Shown here: positions 36,981-45,943 of the stretch, piece by piece
How positions within the stretch are numbered: the first letter of the stretch is position 1
Layout: the number at the start of each line of letters is the position of its first letter
Program-made: the position numbers and the translations under genes
Notes under the pieces: model-generated
Databases searched by the model: none
The model's input: only the letters and a program-made list of their open reading frames with translations
Told to the model about the DNA's origin: nothing
Assembly: GCF_036880405.1 (NCBI RefSeq)
Contig: NZ_JBAJJM010000002.1
Location: forward strand, 1 to 64,000
DNA length: 64,000 nt
Reading direction: 5' to 3'
From: Mannheimia indoligenes
GTDB lineage: Bacteria; Pseudomonadota; Gammaproteobacteria; Enterobacterales; Pasteurellaceae

Positions 36981-37085
36981 CCCCATACGAGCCGTATGGG
37001 GTTAGAAATCTGAGCCACGCTGTGGCTCTTATTTTTCAGCTCCGAAGGAGCTAGGATAATTTAACCTAGCACGGCTTGTGCTAGG
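36981..37085. repeat. Four consecutive short stem-loops between galK and galM
   Basis: Stem 1: CCCCATAC/GTATGGGG, 36981-37001. Stem 2: GAGCCAC/GTGGCTC, 37012-37028. Stem 3: AGCTCC/GGAGCT, 37038-37052. Stem 4: CCTAGCAC/GTGCTAGG, 37065-37085. Every stem is perfect, loops are three to five bases. None has a clear T run, so they are not classic terminators. They lie in the galK-galM transcript. Confidence 0.8.
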
Positions 37086-37095
37086 TCGGGAGATT

Positions 37096-38250
37096 TTAGA
37101 CCTCACGCACTCCATCACAAGCCGTACATAAATGGAAGGTTTCTTTAATTCCTGTTTGCTTTTCATAATTTTCAGCAACGGCTTGGCGAAGATCTTCCAC
37201 TTTATCATTTGACACTAAGCATACTACACAGCCTCCAAAGCCACCGCCTGTCATTCTTGCTCCGCCATTTTTACCGATTGCTTGTTGGGCGATTTCAGCC
37301 AAGCAATCGACTTCAGGGCAGGTAATCTCAAAATCATCACGCATAGAGTCGTGCGAAGCTGCCATTAATTCGCCCAATTTAACCATATTATTCGCTTTTA
37401 GGGCTTCTGCAGCTTCTAACACACGCTGATTTTCGCTGATGATATGTTTTGCACGTTTATAGGCAAGTTCATTAGCATCACGCAGTTCTGCGGCTTGTTC
37501 AATAAATTGCTCTGCACTTACATCACGCAATTTTGCTTTACCGAAGAAGTGAGCGGCAAATTCGCACTGCTCACGACGACTGTTGTATTCACCCGTTACT
37601 AAGTCGTGCTTCACATTGGAGTTAATAATGGCGATTGAATAACCTTGTGGTTCAGGCGTTGGACTAATCTCAAGGCTACGGCAATCTATCATTAAAAAAT
37701 GATCTTTTTGTCCTAAAGCTGAGGTGAGTTGATCCATATTTCCGCAATTACAGCCGACAAATTTATTCTCTGCTTCTTGTCCAATTAATGCGATTTGAGT
37801 ATGAGAAAGCGGCAAATCTCCCAACAATTGAGCTGTTTTACCAATTGATACCTCAAGAGCTGCGGAAGAACTTAGTCCCGACGACATCGGTACATCGCTG
37901 GTAATCACTAAATCAGCCCCTTGTTTGAAATCAGGGCATTTTACTTGCACAAATTTCACCACACCACGCACATAGTTCGCCCATTTGTGTTTACTTGGCT
38001 CAATTGGTTGGCTTAGGTCAAATTCATCTTGTTCGTTAATATCAAGGGCGAACACTCGCCATTTGTTGTCATCACGTTTAGCAAAGCTTACCGCCGTGCC
38101 GTAATTAATCGCACAAGGCATAACAAATCCGTCGTTATAATCAGTGTGTTCGCCAATAATATTCACTCTGCCCGGAGCAAATACCGTGCGTTCTGCTTTA
38201 TAACCAAAATGTTCTTCAAATTTTTGAACAGCAATTTCTTGTGGTTTCAT
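37096..38250 (-). CDS. galK: Galactokinase
   Basis: A 384-residue GHMP kinase that phosphorylates galactose at C1. Landmarks: galactose-binding GRVNIIGEHTDYNDG (about residues 27-41), P-loop-like PMSSGLSSSAALEVS (about 121-135) and CNCGNMDQLTSALGQK near 171, plus GGARMTGGGFGGCVV near 333. It follows galT by nine bases. Family length (E. coli 382). Confidence 0.96.
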   Translation of the reverse strand: MKPQEIAVQKFEEHFGYKAERTVFAPGRVNIIGEHTDYNDGFVMPCAINYGTAVSFAKRDDNKWRVFALDINEQDEFDLSQPIEPSKHKWANYVRGVVKFVQVKCPDFKQGADLVITSDVPMSSGLSSSAALEVSIGKTAQLLGDLPLSHTQIALIGQEAENKFVGCNCGNMDQLTSALGQKDHFLMIDCRSLEISPTPEPQGYSIAIINSNVKHDLVTGEYNSRREQCEFAAHFFGKAKLRDVSAEQFIEQAAELRDANELAYKRAKHIISENQRVLEAAEALKANNMVKLGELMAASHDSMRDDFEITCPEVDCLAEIAQQAIGKNGGARMTGGGFGGCVVCLVSNDKVEDLRQAVAENYEKQTGIKETFHLCTACDGVREV

Positions 38251-38259
38251 TCAAATTCC

Positions 38260-39324
38260 TTATTTTTCGATTTGTGGTTTCTTATCTTTATAGTGTTCAG
38301 TATCACTTACCGCATTTAAACGTTCTGCCGCTTGTTCCGGGGTTAAATCACGCTGGGTTTCTGCCATCATTTCATAGCCGACCATAAATTTACGTACGGT
38401 AGCAGAACGCAACAACGGCGGATAAAAATGGGCGTGCAGTTGCCAATGTGTATTTTCTTTGCCGTTAAACGGAGCAAAGTGGAAGCCCATCGAATAAGGG
38501 AAGCTGATGTTAAACAGATTGTCGTAGCGAGTTGTGAGTTGTTTCAACGCCAAGGCTAAATCAGCTTTTTCCGCTTCGTTCAGATCGGTAATCGACTTAA
38601 ATTGCTTCGCTTTCGGCAGTAACAATGTTTCAAACGGCCAGCTCGCCCAGTAAGGCACAACGGCAAGCCAATCTTCCGTTTCCACTACAATTCGCTCTTT
38701 TTTCTCTAGTTCACGCTTAGCGTAATCTAATAAAAGTGGTGAGCTATATTTTGCAAAATAATCGGCTTGGCATTCATCTTCAATGGTGATTTCATTCGGC
38801 AGAAAATTACTCGCCCAAATTTGCCCGTGTGGGTGAGGGTTAGAGCAGCCCATCATCGAGCCTTTATTCTCAAAAATTTGTACCCATTGATAACGCTCTT
38901 TCAGCTCATTTGCCTGTTCTTGCCAAACTGTTACTACATCGGTAATTTCATCAACCGAGAGTTGTGGCAAGGTTTTGCTGTGATCGGGCGAAAAGCAGAT
39001 CACACGGCTTTCACCTTGTGTGTGTGAGATTTGGAACAGCGGATCTTGGTTCGGCTCTGGGGCAGGTGTGTCCGGCAGTAGGGCAGAAAAGTCGTTTTTA
39101 AACACAAACGGCTTGGTGTAATTTGGATTCTGTTCACCGGTAATGCGTTTATTGCCGGGGCATAGATAGCAGGTCGGATCGTAGCTCAGCTTATCGTCTT
39201 GCACGACTTCTTCTTGTTGCCCCTGCCACGGACGTTTTGCCCGATGTGGAGAAACTAAAATCCACTGATTTTTCAGCGGATTAAAACGGCGGTGTGGATG
39301 ATCGTTGAGGACAAACTCGCTCAT
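38260..39324 (-). CDS. galT: Galactose-1-phosphate uridylyltransferase
   Basis: A 354-residue HIT-like enzyme that swaps UMP between UDP-glucose and galactose 1-phosphate. Catalytic GCSNPHPHGQIWAS near residues 160-173 holds the His-Pro-His nucleophile, zinc ligands include CYLCPGN (about 52), and HFAPFNGKENTHWQLHAHFYPP (in parts, about 280-302) completes the site. I start at the ATG at 39324 behind GAGGAG; the longer frame to 39396 has no ribosome site. First gene of galT-K-M, under a CRP site. galE is not here. Confidence 0.95.
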   Translation of the reverse strand: MSEFVLNDHPHRRFNPLKNQWILVSPHRAKRPWQGQQEEVVQDDKLSYDPTCYLCPGNKRITGEQNPNYTKPFVFKNDFSALLPDTPAPEPNQDPLFQISHTQGESRVICFSPDHSKTLPQLSVDEITDVVTVWQEQANELKERYQWVQIFENKGSMMGCSNPHPHGQIWASNFLPNEITIEDECQADYFAKYSSPLLLDYAKRELEKKERIVVETEDWLAVVPYWASWPFETLLLPKAKQFKSITDLNEAEKADLALALKQLTTRYDNLFNISFPYSMGFHFAPFNGKENTHWQLHAHFYPPLLRSATVRKFMVGYEMMAETQRDLTPEQAAERLNAVSDTEHYKDKKPQIEK

Positions 39325-39378
39325 ATAAAACTCCTCGAAATTAACTATATGAAAAGTATAGCGAAAGTGAGGAAAAAT

Positions 39379-39400
39379 GACTGTGATATAGATCACAAAA
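39379..39400. promoter_or_regulatory. cAMP-CRP (CRP-N) site of the gal operon
   Basis: TGTGATATAGATCACA (39382-39397) has the perfect arms TGTGA and TCACA with six bases between, the standard CRP-N form rather than the TGCGA type seen upstream of comA. It lies about 58 bases upstream of the galT ATG and should link gal expression to sugar limitation. Confidence 0.85.
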
Positions 39401-39553
39401 TAATGATGTCAAGCGGTCAGATTTGCGGAAAATTTTGCAAGCAGTTCTCCATTTTTGTCAGCTTGTTTTTTGGTGATGTTTGTTGATATTGGTGGCTTGC
39501 CCTACTAATTATTTCAATTTATATCGCAATAGCGGGCAAGTTTCACCCTATGA

Positions 39554-40645
39554 TTAAAAATCTTTCCCTTCTACATCAATAATCATCACTTCAGATTGCG
39601 AGCCTAACCGCATCGGGACACCCCAGAAACCGTAGCCTGAGGTTACAAAATAATGCCCCAACCCGATTTTTTCATAGCCGTAATGCAGTCTATATATTAT
39701 TTTGGTAATAATACTGGCAGGGAAAACTTGCCCTTTGTGAGCGTGCCCTGAAACTTGAATATCAATCGGTAATTTGGCGTGTTTTTCAATTTCAGTTGGG
39801 CGGTGGTCGAGCAAGAACACAGGCAATTTGGTATTTACTGATTGCAATAATTGCTCGGCAGAAGGGCGATTTTTCACTAAATCATCATTACGCCCAACAA
39901 TTGCAAATTTTCCATTAATTTCGACCGCTTGATCCCATAAAACAGTAATTCCGGCGTTACGAATAGCTTGTGCAATACTTTCCTGAGCCCCAAAGAAATC
40001 GTGGTTGCCTAGTGTGGCATAAACGCCTAATGGTGCTTTGAGTTTAGAAAATGAATCTTGCATATTTTCTGAACGATAAAATTCGAGGTTATCGTCCATA
40101 ATATCGCCGGGTAGCAAAATCAAATCGACTTTTTCTTGATTAAAAATCTCTGCCAGTTGGTCAAGTTGTTTAGCCCCAAATAATTTTCCTAAATGGAGAT
40201 CGCTTGCCATACCAATGCGGAGTGGTTTGTCTAACGGTTTATCTATTTTAATGGAATAATGAACTACCGTTGGCACATAGGCATTGTAAAAGCCAAGCCC
40301 GATTAAGCCTAAGAAGGCAAAAGGGTAGATGAATTTCAAGCTACGATTAACGGAAGGATTTCCTTTGGTTAGTTTGTAAATGAAAGCGGTCAAAAAACTC
40401 ACAAAAAATGCAAATAGCAAAAGTACCAATACAAATGCCATTACCCGAAATAGGGTAAATGTACGAGTAACGTGCAAAATAACCATTGTGTTAATGGCTA
40501 AAAATGTGATGAAGTGAACAATTTTTCGACTTTTTGCTGATAAATTAAAAAACCAGCCGATTGTTTTTGCAAAGCTGTATAAAAATAGTTGTAGTACCAC
40601 AACCACAATGGCGGTGGTGATGTAGTAACGATATTCCAAGAGCAT
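39554..40645 (-). CDS. Membrane-anchored metallophosphoesterase
   Basis: A 363-residue protein. Four N-terminal membrane helices (about residues 7-130) precede a calcineurin-like phosphoesterase domain with the full metal set: SDLHLG (about 150), LLPGDIMDD (about 178), LGNHDFFG (about 210) and SGHAHKGQ (about 298). Relatives (YkuE/YaeI type) cleave lipid-linked or nucleotide phosphoesters; the substrate here is unknown. It is 16 bases downstream of the AEC gene and probably shares its transcript. Confidence 0.85.
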   Translation of the reverse strand: MLLEYRYYITTAIVVVVLQLFLYSFAKTIGWFFNLSAKSRKIVHFITFLAINTMVILHVTRTFTLFRVMAFVLVLLLFAFFVSFLTAFIYKLTKGNPSVNRSLKFIYPFAFLGLIGLGFYNAYVPTVVHYSIKIDKPLDKPLRIGMASDLHLGKLFGAKQLDQLAEIFNQEKVDLILLPGDIMDDNLEFYRSENMQDSFSKLKAPLGVYATLGNHDFFGAQESIAQAIRNAGITVLWDQAVEINGKFAIVGRNDDLVKNRPSAEQLLQSVNTKLPVFLLDHRPTEIEKHAKLPIDIQVSGHAHKGQVFPASIITKIIYRLHYGYEKIGLGHYFVTSGYGFWGVPMRLGSQSEVMIIDVEGKDF

Positions 40646-40660
40646 TCCTTAAATGAGAGG

Positions 40661-41644
40661 CTAAACCCAGCCTAGTTGTCTTAATAAAAATAGCCCGATG
40701 CTGGCACTGAACATTGAGCCAAGAGTAGTGATGCCGATTAAATTTGCTGCGGCTTCACCATCTCCACCGTAGCTTCTCGTCATTGCATAAGTAGCTGCTG
40801 CTACAGGAGCAGAGGCAGCAACAAAGGCTATGCCAAGCTCCATCGGTGGCAGTTTAAATACAAATTTACCGAGCAGGAGAAAGAAAATCGGGGCAAAAAT
40901 TAACCGAATGGAAGCAGAAAACAGCACAATTTTATTAATGGTACTTTCTGTTCCTTGATTAAATTGCTTCAATTGTTTGAAATTAATGCTTGCTCCTGTA
41001 CAAATTAAAGCGAGTGGGAGTGTTAAGCTTGCCATTAATTTGCCAGCGGATTCAAGCGGTTTGGGAATTGAAACAGCTAATTCAAAATAGTTAAAAATTA
41101 AGCCTGCAATTACGGCTAAAATCAATGGATTTTTCAAAATCGAAAGGAGCAATCTACCCACATTGATTTTTTTCTCGCTCAATGATGAAGTTAGCGTAAT
41201 CACCGCCAGCACATTAAAGGTAATCACTAAGCAGGAAATATAGACCGATGCAGCCGCTAAGGCTTTATCACCATAGGCATTGAGGATTAAAGCAATGCCT
41301 AAAATTGCGGCATTTGTACGAAATGTCCCTTGCGTGAAAATACAGCGATAACGGCGGTTTTCAATGTGCTTTGCAGCCCACCATTCCGCCCATAAATAAA
41401 TTAATATCGACCCTCCCACACCGGTGGAAATTAAGCTAATTTGGCTTGAGAAATCCAACGGGCTTTTTAGCATATTGAAGAAAATCATTGGCGGTAGCGT
41501 AAAGTTAAACACCACCTTTGATGCCATATTGCAAAAGGCATCATCAATGAATTTTCGCTTGCGTAGAAAAATCCCGAATAACATTAATAAAATGGTGGGT
41601 AATGTTACGCTAATGCTAAATTGAAGAGAGTCGAAAATATTCAT
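40661..41644 (-). CDS. AEC family transporter
   Basis: A 327-residue inner-membrane protein with about ten helices, of the auxin efflux carrier family. VFNFTLPPMIFFNML near residues 45-59 and the C-terminal VAAATYAMTRSYGGDGEAAANLIGITTLGSMFS (in parts, about 280-312) are typical. Bacterial members move malate, malonate and other organic anions; substrate unknown. A stem-loop separates it from prfB upstream. Confidence 0.85.
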   Translation of the reverse strand: MNIFDSLQFSISVTLPTILLMLFGIFLRKRKFIDDAFCNMASKVVFNFTLPPMIFFNMLKSPLDFSSQISLISTGVGGSILIYLWAEWWAAKHIENRRYRCIFTQGTFRTNAAILGIALILNAYGDKALAAASVYISCLVITFNVLAVITLTSSLSEKKINVGRLLLSILKNPLILAVIAGLIFNYFELAVSIPKPLESAGKLMASLTLPLALICTGASINFKQLKQFNQGTESTINKIVLFSASIRLIFAPIFFLLLGKFVFKLPPMELGIAFVAASAPVAAATYAMTRSYGGDGEAAANLIGITTLGSMFSASIGLFLLRQLGWV

Positions 41645-41660
41645 TTGATTACCTAAGATG

Positions 41661-41687
41661 ATATTCCTCCTTAAATAGGAGGAATAT
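41661..41687. other. Stem-loop between prfB and the AEC transporter gene
   Basis: ATATTCCTCC (41661-41670) and GGAGGAATAT (41678-41687) pair perfectly across a seven-base loop. There is no T run on the minus strand, so it may slow rather than end transcription from prfB. Confidence 0.55.
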
Positions 41688-41718
41688 AAGCGGTTATTTT
41701 TACTCGAAAGTTTGTAAA

Positions 41719-42817
41719 TTAAAGCCCTGCTTTCAAACTCGCCTCGACAAATTTATCCAAATCACCGTCTAACACTTGTTGCGTGGTGCGGTGTTCCACG
41801 CCGGTGCGGTGGTCTTTAATGCGAGAGTCGTCCAACACATAAGAGCGGATTTGGCTGCCCCAACCGATGTCGGATTTATTGTCTTCCATCGCCTGTTTTT
41901 CGGCATTTTTCTTGCTCATTTCCAGCTCATAAAGTTTTGCTTTAAGCTGTTTCATCGCCTGATCTTTGTTTTGATGTTGTGAACGCCCGTTCTGACACTG
42001 CACTACAATCCCACTCGGCATATGGGTAATACGCACCGCCGATTCGGTTTTATTAACGTGCTGACCGCCCGCACCGGAGGCACGGTAAACATCAATGCGA
42101 AGATCGGCAGGGTTGATCTCAATATCAATATCGTCATCGACTTCAGGGTAAACGAAGGCAGCTGAGAACGAAGTATGGCGGCCGTTGTTCGCATCAAACG
42201 GGCTTTTACGCACCAAGCGGTGAATACCGGTTTCGGTTCTAAACCAACCGTAGGCATATTCGCCGGAAATTTTTACCGTAGCAGATTTAATTCCAGCCAC
42301 ATCACCGTCGGAGGCTTCCATCAACTCTGCCTTAAAGCCTTTGCTTTCTGCCCAACGTAAATACATTCGAAGCAACATTTCCGTCCAATCTTGTGCCTCT
42401 GTACCACCCGAACCGGCTTGCAGATCCAAATAGCAATCGGCACTGTCGTGTGGGCCGCTGAACATCCGTTTAAATTCTAAATCTGCCAGTTTTTTCTCTA
42501 ATTCATCGGCCTCGGCTTGGGCTTCGTTGAAGGTATCTTGATCTTCGGCCTCCACCGCCAATTCAATCAAACCTTCCACATCTTCAATTCCTTGCTCTAA
42601 CTGGCGAATAGTATTGACGATCTGCTCCAACATCGCTCTTTCTTTACCGAGAGCTTGAGCTTTTTCCGGCTTGTTCCACACATCAGGCTGTTCTAGCTCG
42701 GCATTCACTTCTTCTAAACGCTCGACTTTGGTATCAAAGTCAAAGATACCCCCGAATTACCTCAGTTCGTTGAGATAAATCCGCAAGTTGGTTTTTAATT
42801 GGGTTCAATTCAAACAT
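41719..42817 (-). CDS. prfB: Peptide chain release factor 2, with programmed +1 frameshift
   Basis: RF2 (365 residues after the shift) recognises UAA and UGA. Frame 1 starts at the ATG at 42817, runs 25 codons and meets an in-frame TGA at 42742-42740; shifting by one base at CTT-TGA-C resumes the main frame down to 41719. The Shine-Dalgarno-like CGGGGG lies just before the CTT. These are the same features, at the same codon, as in E. coli: low RF2 lets the ribosome shift and make more. The SPF tripeptide (stop-codon selection) is in RKSPFDANN, and the catalytic GGQ is in GAGGQHVNKTES. lysS, the usual downstream gene, is not here. Confidence 0.97.
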
Positions 42818-42870
42818 TATTTCTTCCTTTTTTCAGTTTTGGGCTTGTAAAATAAGGTGTGATTATACCG

Positions 42871-42926
42871 CAAGCGGTTAAATTTTCAGAATGTTTTGCA
42901 AAAAATTTCCCAAATTTGACCGCTTG
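42871..42926. repeat. Paired DNA uptake signals upstream of the WYL gene
   Basis: CAAGCGGTTAAATTT (42871-42885) faces AAATTTGACCGCTTG (42912-42926), with TTTTGCAAA between. One of several such intergenic pairs here (others at 53510-53553, 54732-54777 and 59063-59116). Confidence 0.75.
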
Positions 42927-42965
42927 TTCTTGCTATAATTCCAAGCATATTTTATGGAGAATATT

Positions 42966-43925
42966 ATGGCAAAAAGACCTAGTGATATTGATGCAACGCT
43001 ACTGCAACTTGAGATTTTACGTCGTATTCCCAAGCTACCGCAGAAAATTGATGCGAGAACCTTACACCAGCAGATATTGGATGCCGGCTTTGAGCGAGAT
43101 TTAAGAAGCATTCAACGCACGCTAAAAGTGCTGTGTGAGCATTTTGATATTGAGTGTGATGAAAGAAGTAAGCCCTACGGATATAGCTGGAAACTTCGCT
43201 CGGAAGGGTTGGCTTTGCCGATTCTCAATGAACAACAATCGCTTTTGCTGAAATTGGCAGAACAGCAGTTAAAATACCTCCTTCCGGCAAATTTAATGGC
43301 ATCCATGAAACCCTTTTTTGAGCAGGCAGATAAAATGGTGTCTGGTAGTAAAGACAAGCCCGAATATCAATGGCTAAATAAAGTCTGTTCGACGCCAACC
43401 AGCTTGCCACTTGTGCCGGCAAAAATCAAAGATGAGATTTTTTCCGCCGTTAGCCAAGCTCTGTTTCAAAACAGCTTTCTGAAAATTGAATATCAAAACC
43501 AATTTGGTAAAAAACACTCGGCAACTGTTATGCCTTTGGCGATTGCTCAACAAGGGGCAAGTATTTATCTGGTCTGTCGTTATGAAGGATTTGAAGATAA
43601 TCGGCTGCTTGCTCTGCATCGTATTCGCAAAGCAGAAATTTCCACTTTTACCTTTGAACGCCCGAAAGATTTTGATTTGAAAGCGTACCAAAATGACGGG
43701 CATCTCGGTTTTGGTAGCGGAGAAAAAGTCCGTTTGACTTTCTCAATTAGTAGAGATGCAGGCTTCCATTTAACAGAGACACCGATCAGTAAAGATCAAA
43801 AAATCCTTGAAGAATCGGAAGCACATTACCGTTTCCAAACCACTGTTGCTGATAACGAGATGCTCAAGTGGTGGCTACGCAAGTTTGGCGAAGATATTTG
43901 GGATATAGAAAAAGAGCGTATTTAG
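42966..43925 (+). CDS. WYL-domain transcriptional regulator
   Basis: A 319-residue protein. Residues 1-75 form a winged helix-turn-helix (RTLHQQILDAGFERDLRSIQRTLKVLCEHFDIEC); the middle and C-terminal parts resemble the WYL domain, with YLVCRYEGFEDNRLLALHRI at about residues 197-216, and a C-terminal extension ending in WWLRKFGEDIWDIEKERI. WYL proteins often regulate phage-defence loci or DNA-damage responses by sensing nucleic-acid ligands. I start at the ATG at 42966, behind TGGAG; an ATG at 42954 is possible. It is the left-most gene of the accessory region and a candidate regulator of the dyad-controlled genes (inference). Its own upstream region lacks the dyad. Confidence 0.8.
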   Translation: MAKRPSDIDATLLQLEILRRIPKLPQKIDARTLHQQILDAGFERDLRSIQRTLKVLCEHFDIECDERSKPYGYSWKLRSEGLALPILNEQQSLLLKLAEQQLKYLLPANLMASMKPFFEQADKMVSGSKDKPEYQWLNKVCSTPTSLPLVPAKIKDEIFSAVSQALFQNSFLKIEYQNQFGKKHSATVMPLAIAQQGASIYLVCRYEGFEDNRLLALHRIRKAEISTFTFERPKDFDLKAYQNDGHLGFGSGEKVRLTFSISRDAGFHLTETPISKDQKILEESEAHYRFQTTVADNEMLKWWLRKFGEDIWDIEKERI

Positions 43926-43977
43926 ATAAAGTAAGCGGTGCATTTTGCATTATTTTTTGCAAAATACACTGCTTGCA

Positions 43978-44994
43978 TTAGTTTTGAATATAGGTAGTTT
44001 CTTCCAAAAAACGATTAAAATCACTTTTAAAGGTTTTATCTTGAATAACACGGAATTTCTCATATTCCGTTTCGGCTTTAATTTTTGCCATTTCAGCACT
44101 GATTTTGCCGCTATCTTGCAAAATCGGGTAGTTAGAAAGCATCAAGAAATTATTTAAAAACGTTTCCCATTCAGCCATATTCATCAGAATTTGCCGTCTA
44201 GCACGGTTTTCTGCCAAATCTAAATAGGCAGAGACCAAGCGATTAAGTTCGCTGATATGAGCCTCTTCCAAATAGTTTTTAGCCACAGAAACATCGCTTT
44301 TTAAAATTTTACCGTCAGGGGTATTTCGCCAACTGGTCAGCCCCATATTAGGTACTTGGCTGTCAGCCTTGTGATAAATCATCTCTGCGGCAGTTTGTCC
44401 TGTAATTGCCCAATGCAATTTATTTTGCACGCTGGCAAAAAATTGGCGAGTCAGTGGCGATTTTGGATCGTAATCGGAAGATAAAGCATATAAATCAGTA
44501 ATTTTCTCGTAAAAACGGCGTTCAGATGCCCGAATTTCCCGAATTTTTTCAACCAGTTGCTCGAAATAATCTTGCCCAAACTGATTGCCTTGTTTTAAAC
44601 GTTGTTCGTCAATCACAAAACCCTTGATGATAAATTCACGCAAAGTATTGGTCGCCCAAATGCGGAATTGGGTCGCCTCACGGCTATTCACACGGTAGCC
44701 GACAGCGATAATGGCATCTAGGCTATAAAAATCGACTTTTCGTTTCACCATTCGGGAGCCTTCTTGGCGAACTATTTCCATTTTGGAAATGGTTGCATTT
44801 TGAACAAGTTCTCCGGAACTATAAATGTTATCGAGGTGCTTCGATATTGCCGGTACTTCAACCCCAAACAATTCCGCCATACTTTTTTGCGTCAGCCAAA
44901 AGGTTTCATCTAAGTATTGCACTTCAATTTGCACATCTTGCTGAGCGGAATAGAACAGAATGTTGGCACTGGTGGGTATGGATAAATCTCGCAT
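43978..44994 (-). CDS. RhuM family protein
   Basis: A 338-residue cytosolic protein of the virulence RhuM family. The N-terminal half (VQYLDETFWLTQKSMAELFGVEVPAISKHLDNI) looks like a DNA-binding module, followed by RKVDFYSLDAIIAVGYRVNS and a helical C-terminal half with FFASVQNKLHWAITGQTAAEMI. Members occur in pathogenicity islands and beside restriction or toxin-antitoxin loci, with no settled function. I start at the ATG at 44994 behind AAGGAG, not at 45018. It is convergent with the WYL gene and divergent from the PP2C gene. Confidence 0.85.
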   Translation of the reverse strand: MRDLSIPTSANILFYSAQQDVQIEVQYLDETFWLTQKSMAELFGVEVPAISKHLDNIYSSGELVQNATISKMEIVRQEGSRMVKRKVDFYSLDAIIAVGYRVNSREATQFRIWATNTLREFIIKGFVIDEQRLKQGNQFGQDYFEQLVEKIREIRASERRFYEKITDLYALSSDYDPKSPLTRQFFASVQNKLHWAITGQTAAEMIYHKADSQVPNMGLTSWRNTPDGKILKSDVSVAKNYLEEAHISELNRLVSAYLDLAENRARRQILMNMAEWETFLNNFLMLSNYPILQDSGKISAEMAKIKAETEYEKFRVIQDKTFKSDFNRFLEETTYIQN

Positions 44995-45067
44995 AAGGTT
45001 CTCCTTTATTTGAGCCATACCTTACCACAAAACAAATACGGATTTCGGGCTAATTTTGTGATCTTGA

Positions 45068-45089
45068 TCGAGAAATTTGATTTTCTCGA
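45068..45089. promoter_or_regulatory. 22-bp dyad between rhuM and the PP2C gene
   Basis: TCGAGAAA (45068-45075) and TTTCTCGA (45082-45089) are exact complements around six bases. Lying in the shared 143-base divergent gap, it could be an operator for both genes. Its sequence differs from the CGACAC dyads further right. Confidence 0.5.
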
Positions 45090-45120
45090 CTTTTAATTCC
45101 CTTTATTTGCCTGTTTTAAA
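45082..45120. repeat. Left copy of a 39-base imperfect direct repeat
   Basis: This stretch (TTTCTCGACTTTTAATTCCC, then TTTATTTGCCTGTTTTAAA) recurs imperfectly at 50192-50231 (TTTCTCCGACTTTTAACTCT, then a run ending GCCTGTTTTAA). About three quarters of positions match. Here it leads into the PP2C gene; there it lies after the DUF262 pair. Confidence 0.65.
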
Positions 45121-45137
45121 AAAACGGGAGCAATTAA

Positions 45138-45884
45138 ATGACTTTTCAACTTACCTTCTGCCAAAAAGTCGGCAATAAGCACAAGAAAAATCAGGATGCA
45201 CTTTTCAACGGCAAAGCTGTTTATCAATGGCAATATAAAAATGCCGAAAGTGATATTTTGGATGAAAACAAAGTAATTTTCGGGGTAGCGGACGGCGTTT
45301 CACATAGTCCTCAATCTCAACTTGCCAGCCGTTTCTTAATGGAGCAGTTGAGCAAATGCCAAGCATTAAATTCAACGTGGTTGCGAACCACACAATTTGC
45401 ACTTTGTGAAAAATACGCAGCTTCTCATTTTGGCATAAGTAGCACCTTTGTTGGTTGTGAATTGCACGTTAATGGTAAAGGCAAAATTCTAAATGTGGGA
45501 GACAGCAGAGCTTACAAAATTACGGCAAATGGGGAGTGGCAGCAGCTAAGTGAGGATCACACTGTGTTGAATGAAATGAAAATGCAGGGATTGGCACAGG
45601 ATACAGCGGAATACGCCTCCATTTACCGAGCTTTGTCAGACTGCATTATTGCTGATGTTGAGGCGGCTGATTTCCGTATTTATTTTGCCGAATTTCAACT
45701 TGAAAAAGGCGAGAGTATTTTGCTCTGTTCGGACGGATTATATGACTATCTCAAACCAAAAGAGCTCGAAATGATTTGGCAACGCTACTCCAGCAATGCG
45801 GAACGGCTGCAAATTTGCAGAAAAAGCGTGAAAAAGCACCGCTTGTATGATGATTTTTCTGCTGTGATTTGTGAAATTTTATAA
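45138..45884 (+). CDS. PP2C family serine/threonine protein phosphatase
   Basis: A 248-residue cytosolic metal-dependent phosphatase. Landmarks: KKNQDALF (about residues 16-23) with a metal Asp, GVADGVSHSPQSQLAS (about 50-65), ISSTFVGCEL near 102, LNVGDSRAYKI near 119-129, LSEDHTVLNEMK near 139 and LLCSDGLYDYL near 197. All acidic metal-ligand positions I can recognise are kept. No matching Ser/Thr kinase is next to it, so its targets are unknown. GGGAG ribosome site. An uptake-signal core is embedded in the coding region near its end (KHRLYDDF). Confidence 0.88.
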   Translation: MTFQLTFCQKVGNKHKKNQDALFNGKAVYQWQYKNAESDILDENKVIFGVADGVSHSPQSQLASRFLMEQLSKCQALNSTWLRTTQFALCEKYAASHFGISSTFVGCELHVNGKGKILNVGDSRAYKITANGEWQQLSEDHTVLNEMKMQGLAQDTAEYASIYRALSDCIIADVEAADFRIYFAEFQLEKGESILLCSDGLYDYLKPKELEMIWQRYSSNAERLQICRKSVKKHRLYDDFSAVICEIL

Positions 45885-45889
45885 TTTTG

Positions 45890-45904
45890 CGACACAAAGT
45901 GTCG
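45890..45904 (+). promoter_or_regulatory. Shared dyad, site 1 (before the first sirtuin gene)
   Basis: CGACACAAAGTGTCG: perfect six-base arms around AAA, the best copy of the set. Exactly ten bases separate its end from TAAAAT (45915-45920), a -10 hexamer. The gene starts at 45944. Confidence 0.75.
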
Positions 45905-45943
45905 TTTGCTTGCGTAAAATCATAAAAAACGAAGGAGCTCAAT

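Noticed and set aside
42709..42817. prfB as frameshifted and broken
   Set aside because: It is the conserved programmed +1 shift, with the same codon number and signals as in E. coli.
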